Below are positions 1-12,355 of a stretch of 64,000 bases of DNA, in pieces. Under the pieces are notes generated by a model. The model was not told the origin of the DNA. It did not search any database and was given only the letters and a program-made list of their open reading frames with translations. How positions within the stretch are numbered: the first letter of the stretch is position 1; each line of letters begins with the position of its first letter. The stretch comes from Cynocephalus volans (taxonomy: Eukaryota > Chordata > Mammalia > Dermoptera > Cynocephalidae), in contig NC_084461.1 in assembly GCF_027409185.1 (NCBI RefSeq), positions 190,174,501-190,238,500 on the forward strand, in the 5' to 3' direction. The position numbers and the translations under genes are program-made.

Positions 1-1714
1 GCCGAAACCTCAAGCTCCCCTTGGGCCCATGCTTGTCAAATCACCCACTTCTCCTGTTGGCACAGCCAGATACCCTTGGGCCCTGGGCCAACTGCTGGTG
101 CTGCCACATAGACGTCCATAGGTGGGCTTTCTCACCACACCCCCACCCAAGTGGGCACACAGGAGGCATTTAGAAGCCCAGAGCTATGGGTCTGAGGGGG
201 CCTCCTCCGAAGCCCCCAGCCTTTCTCCTTCCTCTGCTCTTAGACAATTGAACAAAGTACCCCTCCCCCAATACTCTTTGACTCTGTTTCATTGACTCTC
301 TCCCATCTGTCCCTCATTCAGAACCACCTCCAATCTCTGTTTCTCTTTGTCTCTGTCTCTTACACTATTTACCACGTTTCCTGGGAGACGACATCGTGGA
401 TGCAAAACTTTACACTGGCAGACCCTGATGCCAAAGGCTTTTGGTCCATTATCAGTCACTGAGTTTTTCTTCCTAAAAAAAAAAAAGAGAGAGAAAAAGG
501 CAATGTGGGCAAACAAACATAAATCTGAGTTGAGGTTGGGGTTGGGCAATCTTCGGTGCCCTGTGAGAAAGGTTTGGTTTTCCCAATTCCGATTAAATCC
601 TCCCCTGTGAAAATTAACCTAAATCCTCCCAAGCCCCCACCATTCTCTACAGAAGCCAACAGATGGATTCTAAAACCCTCACTTTCCCCAAACTCACACC
701 TATTAACCTTCCCTTTCAATGCCCTCCACTCTCAGCTCCCTGCACAACTCATTAAAGGACTCATTTCTTGCCTAGAATGACCATTTTCTACAAGCTCCTC
801 ACCTTCCCCAAGGTTGCCAACAGCTTCCTGGTCACCATCTTTCCTCTTGAGCCTGTTTTTCCCCATTAGTCCCCTGTGACACCTACTCTCAGCCCACCTC
901 CCTTCCATGGTTTGCCCTTAAGAGAAAGCATGCTGGCTGTGTCGCCCAAGCCTGATGCTGGTGTTGATGCTAGAGTCGGCATGCAGCAAGCTCACAGTGC
1001 CCCCAGTCTGGGTGCACGCTTTCCCTGACAAATGTAACCACCTCCCTGCCTAGAATATACACATGCTGTCTGGTGCATGCACAACCATCCACCACCTTTC
1101 TTTGTGATGATGTAGCCAAAAATAAAGTAGGAATATCCAAGAAAACTGGTGGTCTGCATTTTTCCTTTCGTGTTTCCTGGAGGTCTTCCTCCCCACCAGT
1201 ACACATGCTGTTCAGATAGTTAATATTTAAGAGCATCTACTATTTTCTAGGCACTGGGGATACAGCAGACAAATAGGGCAGATATGGTCTTCACCCACGT
1301 GGAGTTTGCTTTCTAGTGGTTTTCATCTTGGGCAGATGGGCTCGGGGTAACTTGGCTGACCGCACACCATCTTAGAAGCATGCTTTTTGCTGGTGCCCAT
1401 CCTACAAGAAGGCAGCATCTTGATCCTCTCCCTCCTATCCCACACCCTGGGGAAAGTCCCAACTGGTTATGGAATCAGACATTGCTAAGGCTAAAAGAGA
1501 AGAACTGAGCCAGAGCCTAGTTCAATCAACTCACTTACCAGACAGACGAAGAAACCAAGGCCCAGAAAAAGGAATGACATGTCCACCGTTTCACAGAGGC
1601 AATGCCAGGAAGGGAGCTAGATCATTGGACTCCCAGTCCAGTGTTCTTACACACTGATTAATAATAACACAGATCACCAAGTGTCTCCCTTGTATTCTAG
1701 CACCTTCCAACCTG
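1..1714. other. Intergenic DNA, no gene seen
   Basis: Only short chance open frames occur here, without splice context or recognisable protein similarity. A short A-rich run lies near 476-500. I see no confident repeat family, promoter or RNA gene. Confidence 0.5.
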
Positions 1715-1796
1715 CAAGGGTACTTCAAGAAGCTCATGGAAAGATTCATATTATCTCTTAATTCTAATTTTCCAGGAACTTTTTGAAGTACCCTTG
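1715..1796. repeat. 82-bp palindromic mini-element (MITE-like)
   Basis: The block opens with CAAGGGTACTTCAAGAAG and closes with the near-perfect reverse complement CTTTTTGAAGTACCCTTG, around a short A/T-rich centre. A second copy lies at 21092-21172 and a one-armed copy at about 57236-57290. Short length, terminal inverted repeats and dispersed copies suggest a non-autonomous DNA transposon. I cannot name the family. Confidence 0.6.
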
Positions 1797-2639
1797 TACA
1801 TTTAGCCTTCACAGATAACCCCTCATTAGAGATTCTAGCAGTCCTGAAAATGAGCTGAGTAGAAAACTTTCCAGAAGGATTCTTCATCTCACTAGAATCT
1901 ATTCCAAAAGTGCTTAAGTGCTTTATGAGAAACACTGGTTACTTCCCAGAAGCTGTCAATTCTCTTCAAAGCCAACTTTAAGACAATTTCCTTTTCCTCA
2001 TTCCCAGAAGGGTGAGTATTAGTGTTGGGGACAGAAGTCGGCACCTTAGAATCACATGGGAGATTTATTTTTAAACCACTCATCCTTCCCCCACCTCCCC
2101 GCAGACTCTGCTAAACCCTGAAGACAAGGTATATATTTGAAAATATTTCCCTGTTGATGCCTGTGATTTCCACTTCCATCATGATGGGGAAAACCACTGC
2201 TCTAAAACTTGATCAGTTTTTCCTGCAAGTCAGCTAGCTGCCACCAGGTGAAGAGAGATGCCAGTTAGAGCCATGCAAGTCTCACCGAAACAGCAGAAGA
2301 CACTTCTTGCCACTATACCTGTGTTCATGGCAGACATCACTAATCAATACAGCATCTTTCCCACAGAGCCTACTAGCAGCCTCTGAATCCTTCTCAACAC
2401 AGCATTCCAGGCAGCCACCACCAGTCAGTCATGGACGGTAGTTGAAAAGAAACCTAATTTCCATCCTTAAAATGGTTGATCTCCTTCCCCCGACGTGGCA
2501 ACATGCCTAACAGGCAAAGATGAATACACATGAGGATATTTTTCCTAAGTGTTTGTACACCTAACCTGACTAATTATGCTTCCCCCCACCCACTGAAATA
2601 AAACAATCTGCAAGAGGTAACATGGGGTGATACAAAGCA

Positions 2640-2870
2640 CCTGCCCTGAAAAGCACACCAGCCTTTAAATCAATTCAGTCCAGCATTCAAATCCTGACTG
2701 TCACTTTCTAGCTGTGGAACCTTGGCCCACTCACTCAGCCTCTCTGAGTCTCAAGTTTCCTCCTCTGGAAAATGCAAACAGTAATAAATACTTCAGAGAG
2801 TTGCTGAGAGATTTCAATGGGATAATCAGTGAAGAGTCCCTGGCACATAGTAGGGGCTTGATTAATACCA
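2640..2870 (+). repeat. MIR SINE
   Basis: The order 'AAATCCTGACT...CTAGCTGTG..ACCTTGG...CTCTCTGAGTCTCA.TTTCCTC' followed by 'CCTGGCACATAGTAGG' follows the MIR consensus on the + strand. It is diverged, as expected for an ancient mammalian repeat. Boundaries are approximate. Confidence 0.7.
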
Positions 2871-3394
2871 TTCAACTTGCCAGCCTCAAGGCTTGGGCTC
2901 CCCCACCCAGCTCACATCAGGGGAAAATGCCTTTGAGCTGGCATCGATAATATACACGAGACATTGGATCTGAAGTGGGAGGAGCTCAGATGAGGAAGAA
3001 AACATATCTCCAAGGTCTCCACACAGTTGGGAGCAGAGGCTCCAGCTGATAGCTACAGGAATTCAACGTACAACGAGAGATGTGCATTCTGAGTGGGAGT
3101 CAGAAGTGAGACCAAGTTACCAAGGCGTGGTCTTCCATCAGGGCTGGCCAAAGTGAGGCAGAGAGAGGGGTAGGTCATGGGGTTGGTGGTTCCTGGTGAA
3201 AGCAGTTCAGGTCCAACCACGGCTGGAAACACAGCCAAGTGGATTAAACTCTCAGTGTTCTGAAAGCTGCCAGGCTGGCCCCTCCTCTGCTCAATCGGGT
3301 TTGCTAGGGGCGCTGGCCTGATCGTCAGGTGATACATTACAGTGCCATAAAAACGTGTGTGCATGTAAAAGATACCTTCTGCTTGGCTCTGGTT
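2871..3394. other. Intergenic DNA, nothing recognised
   Basis: There is no long open frame with recognisable similarity, no RNA gene and no clear repeat family. Confidence 0.4.
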
Positions 3395-3850
3395 CAAATT
3401 TGCTGTGTGACTGTTGGAGGAACTGTAAATTAGTACAGCCATTATGAAAAACAGTATGGAATTTTCTCCAACAACTACAGATAGAACTGCCATACAAGCA
3501 GCAATCCCACTGGTGGGTGTATACCCAAAGGAACGGAAATAATCATGTCAAAGGGATACCTGCAGTCTCATGTTTATCACAGCCCTATTTACAATATCCA
3601 AGAGTTGGAACCAACCCAAATGTCCATCGATGGATGACTGGGTAAGGAAAATGTGGTGTATGTACACAATGGAATAGTACTTTGCCATAAAAAAGAATGA
3701 AATTTTGCCATTCACAGCAACATGGATGAACTTAGAGAAAATTATGTTAAGTGACTTAAGCCAAGCACAGAAAGAGAAATACTGCATGTCCTCACTCATA
3801 AGTGGGAACTAAAAAATTAAACAAATAAAAAAAGAAAGAGAAAAAAAATT
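3395..3850 (+). mobile_element. L1 3' end fragment (ORF2 C-terminus)
   Basis: Reads like the end of an L1 ORF2 on the + strand: a 'GGAACTGTAAATTAGTACAG' segment, the 'CACTGGTGGGTGTATACCC' segment, 'GAATAGTACTTTGCCATAAA' and 'CACTCATAAGTGGGAACTAA', then an A-rich tail near 3810-3850. It is 5'-truncated and diverged from the young L1s of this window, so it is an older subfamily. Confidence 0.75.
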
Positions 3851-4549
3851 TTGCTGTGTGACTTTTAGCAAGTTCCTTCGCCTCTCTGGTTCTTTGACTA
3901 CATAAGTAGGACATCAGAATAGTACAATCCTCTAAATTAATTCCCAGGGCCTACAAAAGTACTTTCATTTCCCAGTCATTCAATGCAAAACAAGGCCTTT
4001 GTGCTGAGGACAGCCCCTCTGACTGAAATCCTGCCTTGTCTTTCTCAGGTAACATAAGAATAAGTTGTCTATAATGTCCTGTGTCAGTTTCTTTAAAGGT
4101 AACCATAACTTAAAGCCACCTGCAAAAGCTTGAGGGCATAATCCTAGGTGTAACTGAATTTTTCCAATTATAGTCTCATTTTTTTTACAGTTGTCTCACT
4201 CTCAGCCAGTTCTATGCAACTAGTTTTATGAAACTTGCCTTGATTGTATCTTTCAAAGAATTCCATGGTTGGTTTTCTAAGGACAGCTCTCTTTTGCACT
4301 CACATTGGATCTGTTTACATATATTTCATCAAAAGTATTTAACAACTACAATTGCTATAAAGACTTTGGGGAGCAAACAGAATCTTTGATAAACATACAC
4401 TCCAACTGGTGAAGGAGATGAATAAGACGTGGACAGAGGCTCATCCCTTCATGTCACAATCCATGCTGGGCGTAAGTCAGCAGTTTCACGCAGAAGTGGG
4501 GAGTGCCAATTAATTGATTATCTGGTCGGGAGAAGTGTTGTTAAGAAAG

Positions 4550-4790
4550 ATGATTAACTGGCATTTACAGAATACTTCCTCCAACAACAAGAGAATATGC
4601 ATTCTTTTCAAGCTCACATGGAACATTCTCCAAGACAGACCATATTCTGAGCCCCAAAACACGCCTTAACAAATTTAAAAGAAGAGATACTATACAAAGT
4701 ATGCTCTTTACCACAATGGATTAAATAACAAATCAATTTTTAAAAATAGCTGGAAAATTCCAAAATATATGGAGATTAAATAACACACTT
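4550..4790 (+). mobile_element. Old L1 ORF2 fragment (endonuclease/RT junction), left part
   Basis: Matches an L1 ORF2 region ('CAAGACAGACCATATTCTGA', 'CCACAATGGATTAAA', 'ATGGAGATTAAATAACACA'). The same L1 reading resumes at about 5277 after an inserted block, so this L1 copy is split. Confidence 0.65.
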
Positions 4791-5216
4791 GTATTAGTCT
4801 GTTTCTGTTGCTTATAACAAAATACACAGAACTTGGTATTTTATGAAGAAAATGAAATTTATTGCTTACAGTTTCTGAGGCTGGGAATTCCAAAGTCCAT
4901 CTGGTGGTGGCCACAGTGACCCAGGGGTCTCACATTGCAAGAAGGTATAAGCAGAGAGAAGAGAGTAACCTCCTCATTCACTCTCTTTCTAAAGTCCTCA
5001 GAAACACACCCCTGACCACCATTTTTAATCCATTCACTACTGCATGGTCCTACAAGCCAATCATCTCTTCAAGGCTCCACCTTTCAATTACCATAATAGG
5101 ATTTCCCACCCTCTTAACAGTCACAGTGGGGGCTAAGTTTCTAATACATAAAACTTGGGGGACACGATTCAAGCTTCAGTGAGTTTTAGGGGGACATAAT
5201 TCAATCCACTACATTT
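4790..5216 (-). mobile_element. MaLR-type LTR (MLT1/MST-like)
   Basis: Begins with 'TGTATTAGTCTGTTTCTGTTGC' type sequence and contains 'TTTCTGAGGCTGGGAATTCC', 'CTCACATTGCAAGAAGG' and a terminal 'GGGGGACAC.ATTCAA' block. This is the reverse-complement layout of ERVL-MaLR LTRs. It is an ancient solitary LTR without coding capacity. A related short fragment lies at 40038-40145. Confidence 0.6.
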
Positions 5217-5276
5217 GTACCCCATAAATATGTGCAATTATTACATATCAATTAAAAAATAAAAATTTTAAAAATA
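5217..5276 (+). mobile_element. L1 3' terminal A-rich fragment
   Basis: 'TACCCCATAAATATGTGCAA' followed by an A/T-rich tail is a typical L1 3' end. It sits between the MaLR-like LTR and the resumption of the split older L1, so the two may have entered together or one after the other. Confidence 0.5.
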
Positions 5277-5770
5277 AATGACACACTTCTAAATAACACA
5301 TGGGGCAAAGAAGTAGTCTCGAGAAATTTTAAAATATTTTGAACTAAATGAGAATGAAAGAAACAACCTACCAAAATGTATGGGACGCGGTGAGCTTTCA
5401 GGGAAATTGAAAGCTTGGAATGCATATATTAGAAAAGAAGATCTAAATTTAGAGAGGGATGAATAGGTGAAAGATGGGGATATTTAAGGTAGTGAAACTT
5501 CTGTATGATGCAATAATGATGGATACATGACATTCTGTATTTGGCAAAACCTACAGAACTGTACAACACAAAAAGTGAATCTTAATGTAAACTATGAACT
5601 TTAGTTAATTGTAATATATTAACAGCAGTTCATTAATTGTCACAAATGTACAACAGCAATGTTAATAGAAGAAATTATGGGTGGAAAGAGAGGGGCTTAA
5701 GGGAACTCTTTATACTTTTCAATTTTTCTGTAAATCTAAAACTGCCATAAGAAGTAAAGTCTATTAATTA
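5277..5770 (+). mobile_element. Old L1 fragments: ORF2 piece, then a 3' UTR of L1M type
   Basis: 5277-5460 continues the L1 ORF2 segment seen at 4550-4790. 5495-5770 carries 'GAACTGTACAACAC', 'GTGAATCTTAATGTAAACTA', 'TAATATATTAACAG' and a final 'CTAAAACTGCCATAAGAAGT', the layout of the 3' UTR of an ancient L1. The two parts need not come from one element. Confidence 0.55.
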
Positions 5771-6080
5771 AAAGGAAAAAAACATAGTATGTTTCCCTTT
5801 AAAAAGAAGAAGAAAAAAGAAAGAAAAGAATACAGTACTGTGTTTGTGTGTATCTGTGTGTGTTAACATAGAAAAATATCTGAAAAGATCTATCCCAAAA
5901 TGTTTGTAAGGTAGCTTCTGAGTTTTAGGATCGTGGATATCTTTATATTTCCTGATTTTTCTGACATTTTTTCTTTGTGTGATATGCATGCACTGCTGTA
6001 AAAAAAAAAAAAAATCACAGGAGACTATAAAACAATTTTGTCAATGACACAAAAAGACAAAGAAGGACAACTAAAATGTC

Positions 6081-6100
6081 TTTTTAAGTATGATTTCTCT
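6081..6100. repeat. Target-site duplication of the L1 upstream of OAS1, left copy
   Basis: TTTTTAAGTATGATTTCTCT is repeated exactly at 12336-12355, and the sequences diverge immediately after both copies. A 20-base exact direct repeat bracketing an L1 is best explained as its target-site duplication. Confidence 0.85.
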
Positions 6101-6591
6101 CGAGAAAGTGAATTCTCAAATGTGGCTTTGGGTGCCAAGAAAATATCAGCGTGAAAGAGAAACAAAAGCTCAAATGGTAATTTAATGCCAAGATTCCAGC
6201 TTTCATCTCCTCAGTGAACAGGGAACCCTAAATCACAACAAGTGGAGGTCAAGATGGCGGAAGAGGAGAGCGGCCTGCTGCTTTTCCGCCACGAGTAGAA
6301 GCAGCCTGAGGCCCGCGCCAGATGCAGCTGTAGCAGAATCGGCACAAAGAAATGGTTTTGAAAGGGTGTCTTTACCCTGCCGAGAACCGGGAATCTTCCC
6401 CCAACCCGCGCGCCCAACCCGCCAGTGCACCACGGCCCGTGTCCCAGCCACAGCTGCAGACGTGGAAACATGGAGGCCTGAGCCAGCGTGTGTCACCCCG
6501 GGCTGCAACGGTGACCGCATCTTCTGACCCCCTGCCACCACCCGCCGTCCCTGGAGCTGGAAGCGAATCAACCGGCAGCCGAGACAGGGAG

Positions 6592-6890
6592 ACGTCCAGC
6601 AGGAGAGGCAGAAGCTCCGCAGAGACCACACGCCCTGCGGGCCGCCACTGCCTGATCCAACAGGTAGGCTTCACCACCGCCACCCAGCTTCATTCCCAGC
6701 CCAGCCCAGTGCACACAGAGCAGGTAGTCGTCCGGCAGGGGAGGCAGGAACTCCACAGGGTCCACGCTGCTGCCGTGCAATCCAGCAGCAGGTAGGCTTA
6801 ACCGCTGCCACCCGGCTCCATCCCAAGCCCGGCCTAGTGCGCACAGAGCAGGGACACATCCTGCAGGGGAAGGGGAAGCTCTGCAGAGAC
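6592..6890 (+). repeat. Tandem monomers in L1 5' UTR, period about 128 bp
   Basis: AGGTAGGCTT occurs at 6662 and 6790, and the 'GTGC.CACAGAGCAGG' block recurs near 6709 and 6837, both spaced 128 bases. A third, partial unit follows to about 6890. The layout resembles promoter monomers of rodent L1 families. That these units act as promoters is inference. Confidence 0.75.
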
Positions 6891-7044
6891 CACAGCTATG
6901 TGGTGCCTCGGCGCATCCCAGCAGCCCGGGCCAGAGCGCAGGGAACAGGGAGTCACTGAGGTAGCCATACCAAATTGGCAACCACAGCAACATCTTAGTC
7001 AGTCAATAGTGTCAAACCTGTGGACTGTGAAACCCCCTGCCACA

Positions 7045-8030
7045 ATGAATAAACATCAAAGAAAAGATACCAGAAATACGAAATATCAAGAAAGTACACC
7101 ACCAAAAGTTAATAAATCTCAAGCTCTAGATCCTATAGAACAAGAAGCCCTTGAAATGACTGACAAGGAATTTCGAGTGATAATTCTAAGGAAACTGAAT
7201 GAGATACAAGAAAACTCAGCCAGACATCATGATGAAATGAGGAAAAGTATACAGGACCTGAAAGAGGAAATGTACAAGGAAATCAATGTCCTGAAAAAAA
7301 ATGTGGCAGAACTTGCCGAACTGAAGAAGTTATTCAGTGAAATAAAAAATGCAATAGAGAGTTTAACCAACAGGATTGTGGAAGTTGAAGAGAGAACCTC
7401 CGAACTTGAAGATGGGCTGTTTGAAATAACACAAGCAAACAAAAAATAAATAAATAAAAAAGAATCAAAGGCATTGAAGAAAATCTGAGAGAGATATCAG
7501 ACAACCTTAAGCGCTCAAATATCCGAGTCATGGGTATTCCAGAAGAGGAGGAAAAAGGAGATTGCATTGAAAACATATTCAACAAAATAGTGGCAGAAAA
7601 CCTCCCAAGTATAGGAAAAATCACAGATCTTCAGATCCAGGAAGCTCAAGGATCTCCAAACGTACTCAACCCAAAAAGGCCTTCTCCATGACATGTTATA
7701 GTCAAATTGGCAAAACTCAGAGACAAAGAGAGAATCTTAAAAGCTGCAAGAGAGAAGTGTCAAATCACCTATAAGGGAGCCCCAATCAGGCTAACATCAG
7801 ACTTTTCATCACAAACCATAAAAGCCAAAAAGGAATGGGATGATATATTCAAAATACTAAAAGACAGAGATTGTCAGCCAAGAATACTCTACCCTGCAAG
7901 GCTATCCTTCCGAAATGAAGGGCAAATAGTATATTTCTCAGACAAACAAAAATTGCGGGAGTTCAACACCACACGACCACCCTTACAAGAAATCCTCAAG
8001 GGAGTACTGGGTTTGGTTCCTGAAAAATAA
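7045..8030 (+). pseudogene. L1 ORF1 (RNA-binding chaperone), broken
   Basis: Starts at the ATG for MNKHQRKD. The N-terminal part is a Lys/Glu-rich coiled coil, with heptad-like repeats visible around NVLKKNVAELAELKKL. The C-terminal part (about 7707-8030) has the RNA-binding signature KAAREKCQITYKG and ends at TAA 8028-8030. A TAA at 7447-7449, within an AATA repeat, together with a frame change separates the two halves. No intact product is expected. ORF1 proteins normally bind L1 RNA as trimers. Confidence 0.85.
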
Positions 8031-8218
8031 CTACCACTGCCATAAAAACCCAAGAAAAATCAAAACCCACTAGTATAATAAAAATGGCATTCCTGAAAAG
8101 TAAACAAACAAACAAAAAGGCTATCTACAACCTAAGGAACCAACAAACAGAAAACAAACAGTAAATCAGAAAGCAAGGAACAAAAGACACCTAAGACAAC
8201 CAAACAACAATCAAAAAA

Positions 8219-11200
8219 ATGCTAGGAATAAATCAACATTATTCAATAACAACTCTTAATGTAAAACGCTTAAATTCCCCAATCAAAAGACACAGACTGG
8301 CTGACTGGATCAAAAAAGAGGACCCAACTATATGCTGCCTTCAAGAGACCCACCTCACCCATAAAGACTCACATAGACTAAGAGTGAAAGGATGGAAAAA
8401 GATTTACCATGCAAACAGAAAAGGAAAACGAGCTGGAGTAGCTATTCTTATATCTGACAAAGTAGACTTTAAACTAAAAACCATAAAAAGAGACAATGAG
8501 GGACACTACGTAATGATAAAAGGACTGATGCATCAAGAAGACATAACAATCATAAATATGTACGCACCCAATGTTGGAGCAGCCAGATTTATAAAACAAA
8601 CTCTATTAGACCTAAAGAAGGAAATAGACACTAATACCATAATAGCAGGGGACCTGAACACCCCACTGTCAATATTAGACAGATCATCTAGGCAAAGAAT
8701 CAGCAGAGAAACACAAGATCTAAACAATACTCTAGACCAATTGGAATCGGCAGATATCTACAGAACATTCCATCCAACAACCTCAGAATATTCATTCTTC
8801 TCATCAGCACATGGATCATTCTCCAGGATAGATCACATATTAGGTCACAAATCAAGTCTCAACAAATTCAAAAAAATTGGAATTATCCCATGTATTTTCT
8901 CAGACCATAATGGGTTAAAACTAGAAATCAATAACAAATGAAATTCTGGAAACTATACAAACACATGGAAATTAAACAGCATTCTACTTAATGACATATA
9001 GGTCCAAGAAGAAATCAAGCAGGAAATCAAAAAATTTAATGAAACTAATGAAAATAATTATACATCATACCAAAACCTGTGGGATACTGCAAAAGCAGTA
9101 CTAAGAGGGAAATTTATTGCATTAAATGCTTACCTCAGAAGAATGGAAAGATGGCAAGTGAGCAACCTAACACTTCACCTTAAAGAACTAGAAAAACAAG
9201 AACAATCCAAACCTAAAGTTAGCAGACAGAAAGAAATCATTAAGATCAGAGCAGAACTGAATGAAATTGAAACCCAAAAAGCAATCCAAAGGATCAATGA
9301 ATCAAAAAGTTGGTGTTTTGAAAAGATAAATAAAATTGACAAACCATTAGCATGGCTAACAAAAAAAAAGAAGAGAGAAGATTCAAATAACAAAAATTAT
9401 AAATGACAAAGGTGATATTACAACTAATTCATCTGAAATACAAGGAATCATTCGAGACTACTATAAACAACTATACGCCAACAAGTTTGAAAATCTGGAG
9501 GAAATGGATAAATTTCTGGACACACACAAGCTCCCAAAACTGAACCATGAAGACGTAGAAAATCTGAACAGACCAATAACAATAAAGGAGATTGGAGCTG
9601 TTATCAGAAAGCTCCCAACAAAGAACAGCCCAGGACCAGATGGATTCACAGCAGAATTTTACCAAACATTCAAAGAGGAATTAACACCAATTCTTTACAA
9701 ACTATTCCAAAAGATTGAAACAGACGCAAATCTCCCAAACTCTTTCTATGAAGCAAACATCATCCTGATACCAAAACCAGGTAAAGATATAACCAAAAAA
9801 GAAAACTACAGGCTGATATCCTTGATGAATATAGATGCAAAAATCCTCACTAAAATACTAGCAAACAGAATACAGCAACACATACGTAAAATTATTCATC
9901 ATGATCAAGTGGAATTCATCCCAGGGATGCAAGGTTGGTTCAACATACGCAAATCAATAAATGTGATACACCATATTAATAAACTCAAACACAAGGACCA
10001 TATGATCATCTGTATAGATGCTGAAAAAGCATTTGATAAAATTCAGCACTCATTCATGACAAAGACTCTTTATAAGTTAGGTATAGAGGGAAAGTATCTC
10101 AACATAATTAAAGCCATATATGACAAACCCACTGCCAATATCATCCTGAATGGGGAAAGCTGAAAGCTTTCCTTTAAGAACAGGAACTAGACAAGGATGC
10201 CCACTCTCACCACTCCTATTCAACATAGTGTTGGAAGTACTAGCCAGAGCAATCAGACAAGAGAAGGAAATAAAGGGCATCCAGATTGGAAAAGATGAAG
10301 TCAAACTGTCCCTGTTTGCAGATGACATGATCCTATATATCGAACAGCCTAAAGCCTCTACAAAAAAACTCTTGGAGGTGGTAAATGATTTCAGCACAGT
10401 AGCAGGATACAAAATCAACACACAAAAATCAGTAGCATTTCTTTTCTCCAATAGTGAACATGCAGAAGGAGAAATCAAGAAAGCCTGCCCATTTACAATA
10501 GCCACCAAAAAAATAAAATACTTAGGAATTGAGTTAACCAAGGATGTGAAAAATCTCTATAATGAGAACTACAAACCACTGCTGAGAGAAATTAGAGAGG
10601 ATACAAGAAGATGGAAAGATATCCCATGCTCTTGGATTGGAAGAATCAACATAGTGAAAATGCCCATACTACCCAAAGTGATATACAAATTTAATGCAAT
10701 CCCCATCAAAATTCCAATGTCATTTTTCTCAGAAATGGAAAGAACTATCCAGACATTTATATGGAATAACAAAAGACCATGCATAGCCAAAGCAACACTG
10801 AGCAAAAAAAATAAAGCTGGAGGCATAACACTACCTGACTTTAAACTATACTACAAATCTATAATAACCAAAATAGTATGGTACTGGCATAAAAACAGAC
10901 ACACTGATCAATGGAATAGAATAGAGAACCCAGAAATCAACCCACACACCTACAGCCATCTGATCTTGACAAAGGCACCAAGCCTATACACTGGGGAAGA
11001 GACTGCCTCTTTAGCAAATGGTGCTGGGAGAACTGGATATCCATATGCAGGAGAATGAAACTAGACCCATACCTCTCACCATACACTAAAGTCAACTCAA
11101 AATGGATTAAAGAATTAAATATACATCCTGAAGCAATAAAACTTCTTAAAGAAAACATAGGAGAAACACTTCAGGAATTAGGACTGGACACAGACTTCAT

Positions 11201-12043
11201 GAATACGACCCCCAAAGCACGGGCAACCAAAGGAAAAATAAACAAATGGGATTATATCAAAGTAAAGAGCTTCTGCACAGCAAAAGAAACAATAACAGAG
11301 TTAAAAGACAACCAACAGAGTGGGAGAAAATATTTGCAAAATATACATGTGACAAAGGATTAATATCCAGAATATACAAGGAACTCAAACAACTTTACAA
11401 GAAAAAAACAAGCAACCCAATTAAAAAATGGGCAAAAGAGTTAAGTAGGCATTTCTCTAAGGAAGATATACAAATGGCCAACAGACATATGAAAAAATGC
11501 TCAACATCACTCAGCATCCAGCAAATGCAAATCAAAACTACACTGAGATACCATCTCACCCCAGTTAGGATGGCTAAAATCCAAAAGACTCTGAACGATA
11601 AATGCTGGCGAGGTTGCAGAGAAAAAGGAACTCTCATACATTGTTGGTGGGACTGCAAAATGGTGCAGCCTCTATGGAAAATGGTATGGAGGTTCCTCAA
11701 ACAATTGCAGATAGATCTGCCATATGACCCAGCTATCCCACTGCTGGGAATATACCCAGAGGAATGGAAATCATCAAGTCAAAGGTATACCTATTCCCCA
11801 ATGTTCATCGCAGCACTCTTTACAATAGCCAAGAGTTGGAACCAGCCCTAATGTCCATCATCGGATGAGTGGATATGGAAAATGTGGTACATCTACACAA
11901 TGGAATACTACTCAGGTATAAAAACGAATGAAATACTGCCATTTGCAACAACATGGATGGACCTTGAGAGAATTATATTAAGTGAAACAAGTCAGGCGCA
12001 GAAAGAGAAATACCACATGTTCTCCCTTATTGGTGGGAGCTAA
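8219..12043 (+). pseudogene. L1 ORF2 (endonuclease + reverse transcriptase), broken
   Basis: The ATG at 8219 opens an apurinic-endonuclease-like domain with QETHL, the GDLN segment and SDHNG near its end. TGA at 8939-8941 stands where a related L1 here has TGG, ending the first open segment. The reverse transcriptase domain follows in shifted frames: [26 protein letters not shown] and the catalytic FADD at about 10315-10326. The Cys-rich C-terminus ([16 protein letters not shown]) lies near 11605-11655, and the reading ends at TAA 12041-12043. Several frame breaks make it a pseudogene. Confidence 0.9.
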
Positions 12044-12057
12044 AAATAAATAAATAA

Positions 12058-12060
<3 letters not shown>

Positions 12061-12108
<48 letters not shown>
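12061..12108 (+). repeat. (CA)n microsatellite in the L1 3' UTR
   Basis: About 24 uninterrupted CA units. The minus-strand L1s at 16172 and 33100 carry the matching (TG)n at the same place, while the L1s at 17858 and 46700 have an AT-rich 'GTGTATTTATTTA' stretch instead. This position therefore separates two L1 subfamilies. Confidence 0.9.
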
Positions 12109-12111
<3 letters not shown>

Positions 12112-12335
12112 CGGGGGGAGGGCGAGAAGATATAACAACTACAATTCCTTGAAGTTGATATGACAAGCAAACAGAAAGGACATTGTCGGGAGGGAGGGGG
12201 GAGAGGGAGGAGGGAAGGAGGTTTCAGTAATGGGCCACAATAATCAACCACATTGTATATCGATAAAATAAAATTAAGAAAAAATTAAAAAATAAAATAA
12301 AAAATAAAAATAAATCAATTAATTAATTAATTTTT

Positions 12336-12355
12336 TTTTTAAGTATGATTTCTCT
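12336..12355. repeat. Target-site duplication of the L1 upstream of OAS1, right copy
   Basis: Identical to 6081-6100. It ends about 150 bases upstream of the OAS1 ISRE. Confidence 0.85.

Larger units (their letters stand above)
6101..12335 (+). mobile_element. Near full-length L1 retrotransposon between TSDs
   Basis: Contains a 5' UTR (about 6244-7044, opening 'GGTCAAGATGGCGGAAGAGG'), ORF1 (7045-8030), a spacer, ORF2 (8219-12043), a 3' UTR with a (CA)n tract and G-rich stretch, and an A-rich tail to about 12310. The 5' UTR has tandem monomers of about 128 bp. About 143 bases (6101-6243) lie between the left TSD and the usual L1 start and do not look like L1. Both ORFs carry stops and frame breaks, so the copy is probably immobile, yet it is among the least diverged L1s here. 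Confidence 0.9.
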
